The notes under the pieces are model-generated. The model had not been told where the DNA came from. It saw nothing but the letters and a program-made list of their open reading frames with translations, and did no database searches. A stretch of 7,930 nucleotides of DNA from an uncultured Lachnospiraceae bacterium. GTDB lineage: Bacteria > Bacillota > Clostridia > Lachnospirales > Lachnospiraceae. The stretch spans positions 7,952-15,881 of the forward strand of contig CAJTMZ010000096.1 in assembly GCA_910577445.1 (NCBI GenBank). The letters are read 5' to 3'. The translations under genes were made by a program, and so were the position numbers. Positions 5,946 through 7,930 of this stretch are shown one piece after another (the first letter of the stretch is position 1; every line of letters starts with the position of its first letter).

Positions 5946-7237
5946 GCGACATATTTCCCGAAAAAATTCCGGGAGCCGCGCTGGGGCTGGGTATGGCGGC
6001 GTTTTTGGTTTATCTGGCGCTGTCCTGTATGATTCAGATAAAGAAGAAATGGTGGCAGAGAGCCTTGCTGTTAGCCGGATGCTGGATGGTAAGCGCTTCC
6101 GTTATATTCATCGGCGATATTATAAATCTGACCGTTTTCATGCTTTTTTTTCTTGCCGCAATGTGGATTTCCTGTGAGGGCAGCGGCCTGAAAAGATTTA
6201 CGCTGGGGCTGATGTTTTCCAGCACGCTATTTGCCTGTAACGCATTTTTTGACAACAGTGTGGGCGTGCTGTTCTATTTTCTTAAAATAGATGTTCTTCA
6301 TAATTATCTGTATGTGGCGGTAAGGTTTTTGTTCGCGCTGCTTTTGTATCTGTCCCTCCGTTCCCGGAAGCCTGAGCGGGATTTTGAACTTTCGGCGCCT
6401 TTGTGGAGGCTTATGCTGACGCTGACGTCTCTTCCTGTGGGAATCATGCTGTCCCTTATTTTGCTCCGCAGTCCTAACGGAAAAAAGGGCACCGTGCTTG
6501 CGGACGGGGCTTTATTTCTGCTTGTAATACTGTCTTTTGCCGCTCTTTTGCGCGCGCTGACAGTTTTGGAGCGGCAGCAGAAGCTGGAGCGGGAAAATAT
6601 GCTGTCCCTTCAGAACCGGAGCTATTATGAAGCCATGGAGGAGCAGCAGTTTGAAATCAGGCGGATGCGGCACGACCTGTCCAATCATCTGCAGACCCTT
6701 TTGGCCCTTCCGGCGGCGCAGAAGGACGATTATATCATGGGAATGCTGGATAATCCGGCTTTTGGGCAGGTGCTTGCATGGTGCGGGGATTCCACCGTAA
6801 ACGCCGTTCTGACCGCGAAGAAGAGTCTGGCGGAACAAAAAAATATCCGGTTTATCGCAAGGGCGGATATTCAGGAGGAGCTTCCCTTTGAAAAGGCCGA
6901 TATCTGCGCGGTTTTTTCCAATGCGCTGGATAACGCGGTGGAGGGCTGTATGGCGCTTCCCGAAGACGCGCGGGAAATTGAACTGCGCGCAAAGGCGGGG
7001 AAAGGGATTCTGGCGGTGAATGTCAAAAACAGCCTGAAAGAGTCCGCTGCGGGGAAGGAAGGGGAACAGGAACAGCCGGGAGAACAGCGCCTTCCCAAAA
7101 CCACGAAAAAGGATGCGGAAAATCACGGACTGGGTCTTAAAAGCATCAGGGAGACTGTGAAAAAGTATGGCGGCGGCATGGAAATTAGCAGGGAAGAAGG
7201 GCGCTTTAACCTGTTTTTGTATCTGCCCATGGATTAA
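5942..7237 (+). CDS. GHKL-domain sensor histidine kinase (AgrC-like)
   Basis: A 431-residue membrane sensor that should phosphorylate the LytTR regulator. The GTG at 5942 overlaps the regulator stop (GTGA), and the upstream GGAGAAG serves as ribosome binding site. Residues about 12-205 hold roughly six hydrophobic helices (about 12-33, 40-60, 62-77, 86-113, 120-139, 156-175, 187-205) with no sizeable extracellular domain. A coiled-coil-like linker at about 206-240 leads to the H-box RMRHDLSNHLQTLL with His244. The ATPase part has the N-box FSNALDNAVEGC (about 325-336) and the G-box GLGLKSIRETVKKYGG (396-411). The lid between them (about 365-393) is long and rich in Glu, Lys and Gln. This is the HPK10/AgrC-type pattern. 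No agrB or agrD-like gene is visible nearby, so a peptide signal is not established; it might instead read the activity of the ABC transporter. Confidence 0.93.
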   Translation: MSDIFPEKIPGAALGLGMAAFLVYLALSCMIQIKKKWWQRALLLAGCWMVSASVIFIGDIINLTVFMLFFLAAMWISCEGSGLKRFTLGLMFSSTLFACNAFFDNSVGVLFYFLKIDVLHNYLYVAVRFLFALLLYLSLRSRKPERDFELSAPLWRLMLTLTSLPVGIMLSLILLRSPNGKKGTVLADGALFLLVILSFAALLRALTVLERQQKLERENMLSLQNRSYYEAMEEQQFEIRRMRHDLSNHLQTLLALPAAQKDDYIMGMLDNPAFGQVLAWCGDSTVNAVLTAKKSLAEQKNIRFIARADIQEELPFEKADICAVFSNALDNAVEGCMALPEDAREIELRAKAGKGILAVNVKNSLKESAAGKEGEQEQPGEQRLPKTTKKDAENHGLGLKSIRETVKKYGGGMEISREEGRFNLFLYLPMD

Positions 7238-7278
7238 AATATTTTCCGCCTGGAAAGCAGAAACGCAGCCGAAAACGA

Positions 7279-7307
7279 TTGCGGAAACGGCGGGGGGAAC
7301 TTATAAT
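7279..7307 (+). promoter_or_regulatory. Candidate promoter of the cytidylate kinase-like gene
   Basis: TTGCGG at 7279-7284 and a perfect TATAAT at 7302-7307 are separated by 17 bp. The start would be near 7314, giving a leader of about 28 nt ahead of the ATG at 7342. This suggests the kinase-like gene is transcribed on its own and not only by readthrough from the histidine kinase gene. No convincing terminator is seen between 7238 and 7278. Confidence 0.6.
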
Positions 7308-7341
7308 AATAGTATGGGAACAAAATAAAGGGGGTGCGCAT

Positions 7342-7930
7342 ATGTACAATATCGTAACAATTGAGCGGCGTTATGCCAGCGGCGGGAATGAGATTGGAAA
7401 AAAACTGGCGAAGGAACTTGGCTTTAAGTTTTATGACAGGAATATTCTCATGGAAGCGGCGAAGAATCTTGATATTCCGTTTGTCAAGATAGAGGGGCTG
7501 GAGGAGAGCAGTTCGGGAGGGATTCTGTTTAACCTTTACAAAACGCCCCTGGGTGGAATTTCCGGCAGCAAGGAACAGCCTCTGGCGGATAAGCTTTTCC
7601 TTGAGGAAAAGCGCATCATCGAGGAAGTTGCGGAAGAAGGAAACTGCGTAATCGTGGGAAGGGCTTCGGGGTATATCCTTCGGGAGAGAGAAAACAACTT
7701 AAAGGTGTTTATCCATGCGGAACATGAAAAGAGAGTACAGAGGGCCATAGAAAAAGAAGGAATTAAGCAGGCGGAAGCGGAAAACGCCCTGAAAAAGAAC
7801 GACAAGAGAAGAGGGGGCTTTTACAATTCCGTGACCAACTGGGTGTGGAGCGACCCCAGGTACTATGAAATCTACATGAACGCCGGAAAGCTTGGCATTG
7901 ATTTGTGCGTGAAGCTGCTGGCGGAGGCCG
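7342..7930 (+). CDS. Cytidylate kinase-like family protein (3' truncated by window end)
   Basis: The ATG at 7342 follows AAAGGGGG at 7327-7334, and the frame stays open to the window end, giving 196 codons. The N-terminus MYNIVTIERRYASGGNEIGK, then KLAKELGFKFYDR, is the P-loop region of the stand-alone cytidylate kinase-like family (Cytidylate_kin2), where 'ITI.R.FGSGG..IG..LA..LG..FYD' is usual. Further family marks are CVIVGRASGYIL at about 108-119 and NDKRRGGFYNSVTNWVWSDP, then RYYEIYMNAGKLGID, near the end. These proteins are about 200-210 residues long, so little is missing. The fold is a P-loop nucleoside or nucleotide kinase. Despite the name, these are not shown to be the housekeeping CMP kinase, and the substrate is unknown. 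The usual first Gly of the GSGG loop is Ala here. Confidence 0.88.
   Translation, partial: MYNIVTIERRYASGGNEIGKKLAKELGFKFYDRNILMEAAKNLDIPFVKIEGLEESSSGGILFNLYKTPLGGISGSKEQPLADKLFLEEKRIIEEVAEEGNCVIVGRASGYILRERENNLKVFIHAEHEKRVQRAIEKEGIKQAEAENALKKNDKRRGGFYNSVTNWVWSDPRYYEIYMNAGKLGIDLCVKLLAEA

Noticed and set aside
6512..7126. 204-codon minus-strand open frame within the histidine kinase gene
   Set aside because: It is fully antisense to the conserved H-box and N-box region of the kinase. It is a shadow frame.
7242..7287. Inverted repeat TTTCCGC / GCGGAAA as terminator of the kinase gene
   Set aside because: The 7-bp arms are 31 bases apart, no T-run follows, and the right arm overlaps the -35 box of the next promoter.
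1..7930. tRNA, rRNA, CRISPR arrays, insertion sequences, riboswitches
   Set aside because: I looked for tRNA-like cloverleaf ends, regular spaced repeats, transposase motifs and known leader structures and saw none. The only direct repeats of note are the operator copies at 5039-5102.

Overview
The window looks like a chromosomal segment from a moderate-GC Firmicute. Lachnospiraceae-type Clostridia is my best guess. The reasons are the strong GGAGG-type ribosome binding sites, tight gene packing, a carbohydrate ABC importer without its own ATPase, a LytTR/GHKL two-component system beside a Bce-like ABC transporter, and a 'cytidylate kinase-like' gene typical of clostridial genomes. This assignment is inference from gene style, not from any search.

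Layout. (1) 1-1941, plus strand: the 3' end of a sugar-type solute-binding protein gene, an intercistronic hairpin, a MalF/UgpA-type permease gene and a MalG/UgpE-type permease gene. The first permease gene is broken. After codon 58, the region expected to encode about 20-25 residues is replaced by about 83-100 bp of antisense clpX sequence, and the reading frame is lost. (2) 4908-1971, minus strand: an ATP-binding protein and a 705-residue FtsX-like permease with a large extracytoplasmic domain, forming a BceAB-type exporter or detoxification module. (3) 4909-5192: a divergent control region with two near-identical direct repeats spaced exactly 21 bp apart that fit the LytTR operator consensus, a hairpin with T tracts on both sides, and candidate promoters for both directions. 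(4) 5193-7237, plus strand: a LytTR response regulator and a GHKL histidine kinase whose genes overlap by 4 bp. (5) 7342 to the window end: a cytidylate kinase-like protein with its own sigma70-type promoter, cut by the window edge.

How the genes likely work together: the kinase/regulator pair probably controls itself and the divergent ABC transporter through the shared operator region. This would be a Bce-like transporter module wired to an AgrA/LytTR-type system in place of the usual OmpR-type BceRS. The sugar importer is unrelated; it converges on the transporter operon and would need an ATPase encoded elsewhere.

The strongest anomaly is the clpX fragment inside the sugar permease. Its codon use is AT-rich and unlike its surroundings, and it joins the permease through a roughly 20-bp stretch that reads sensibly in both genes. 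A chimeric assembly join between two organisms explains this at least as well as a real insertion, and this should be settled before calling the permease a pseudogene.
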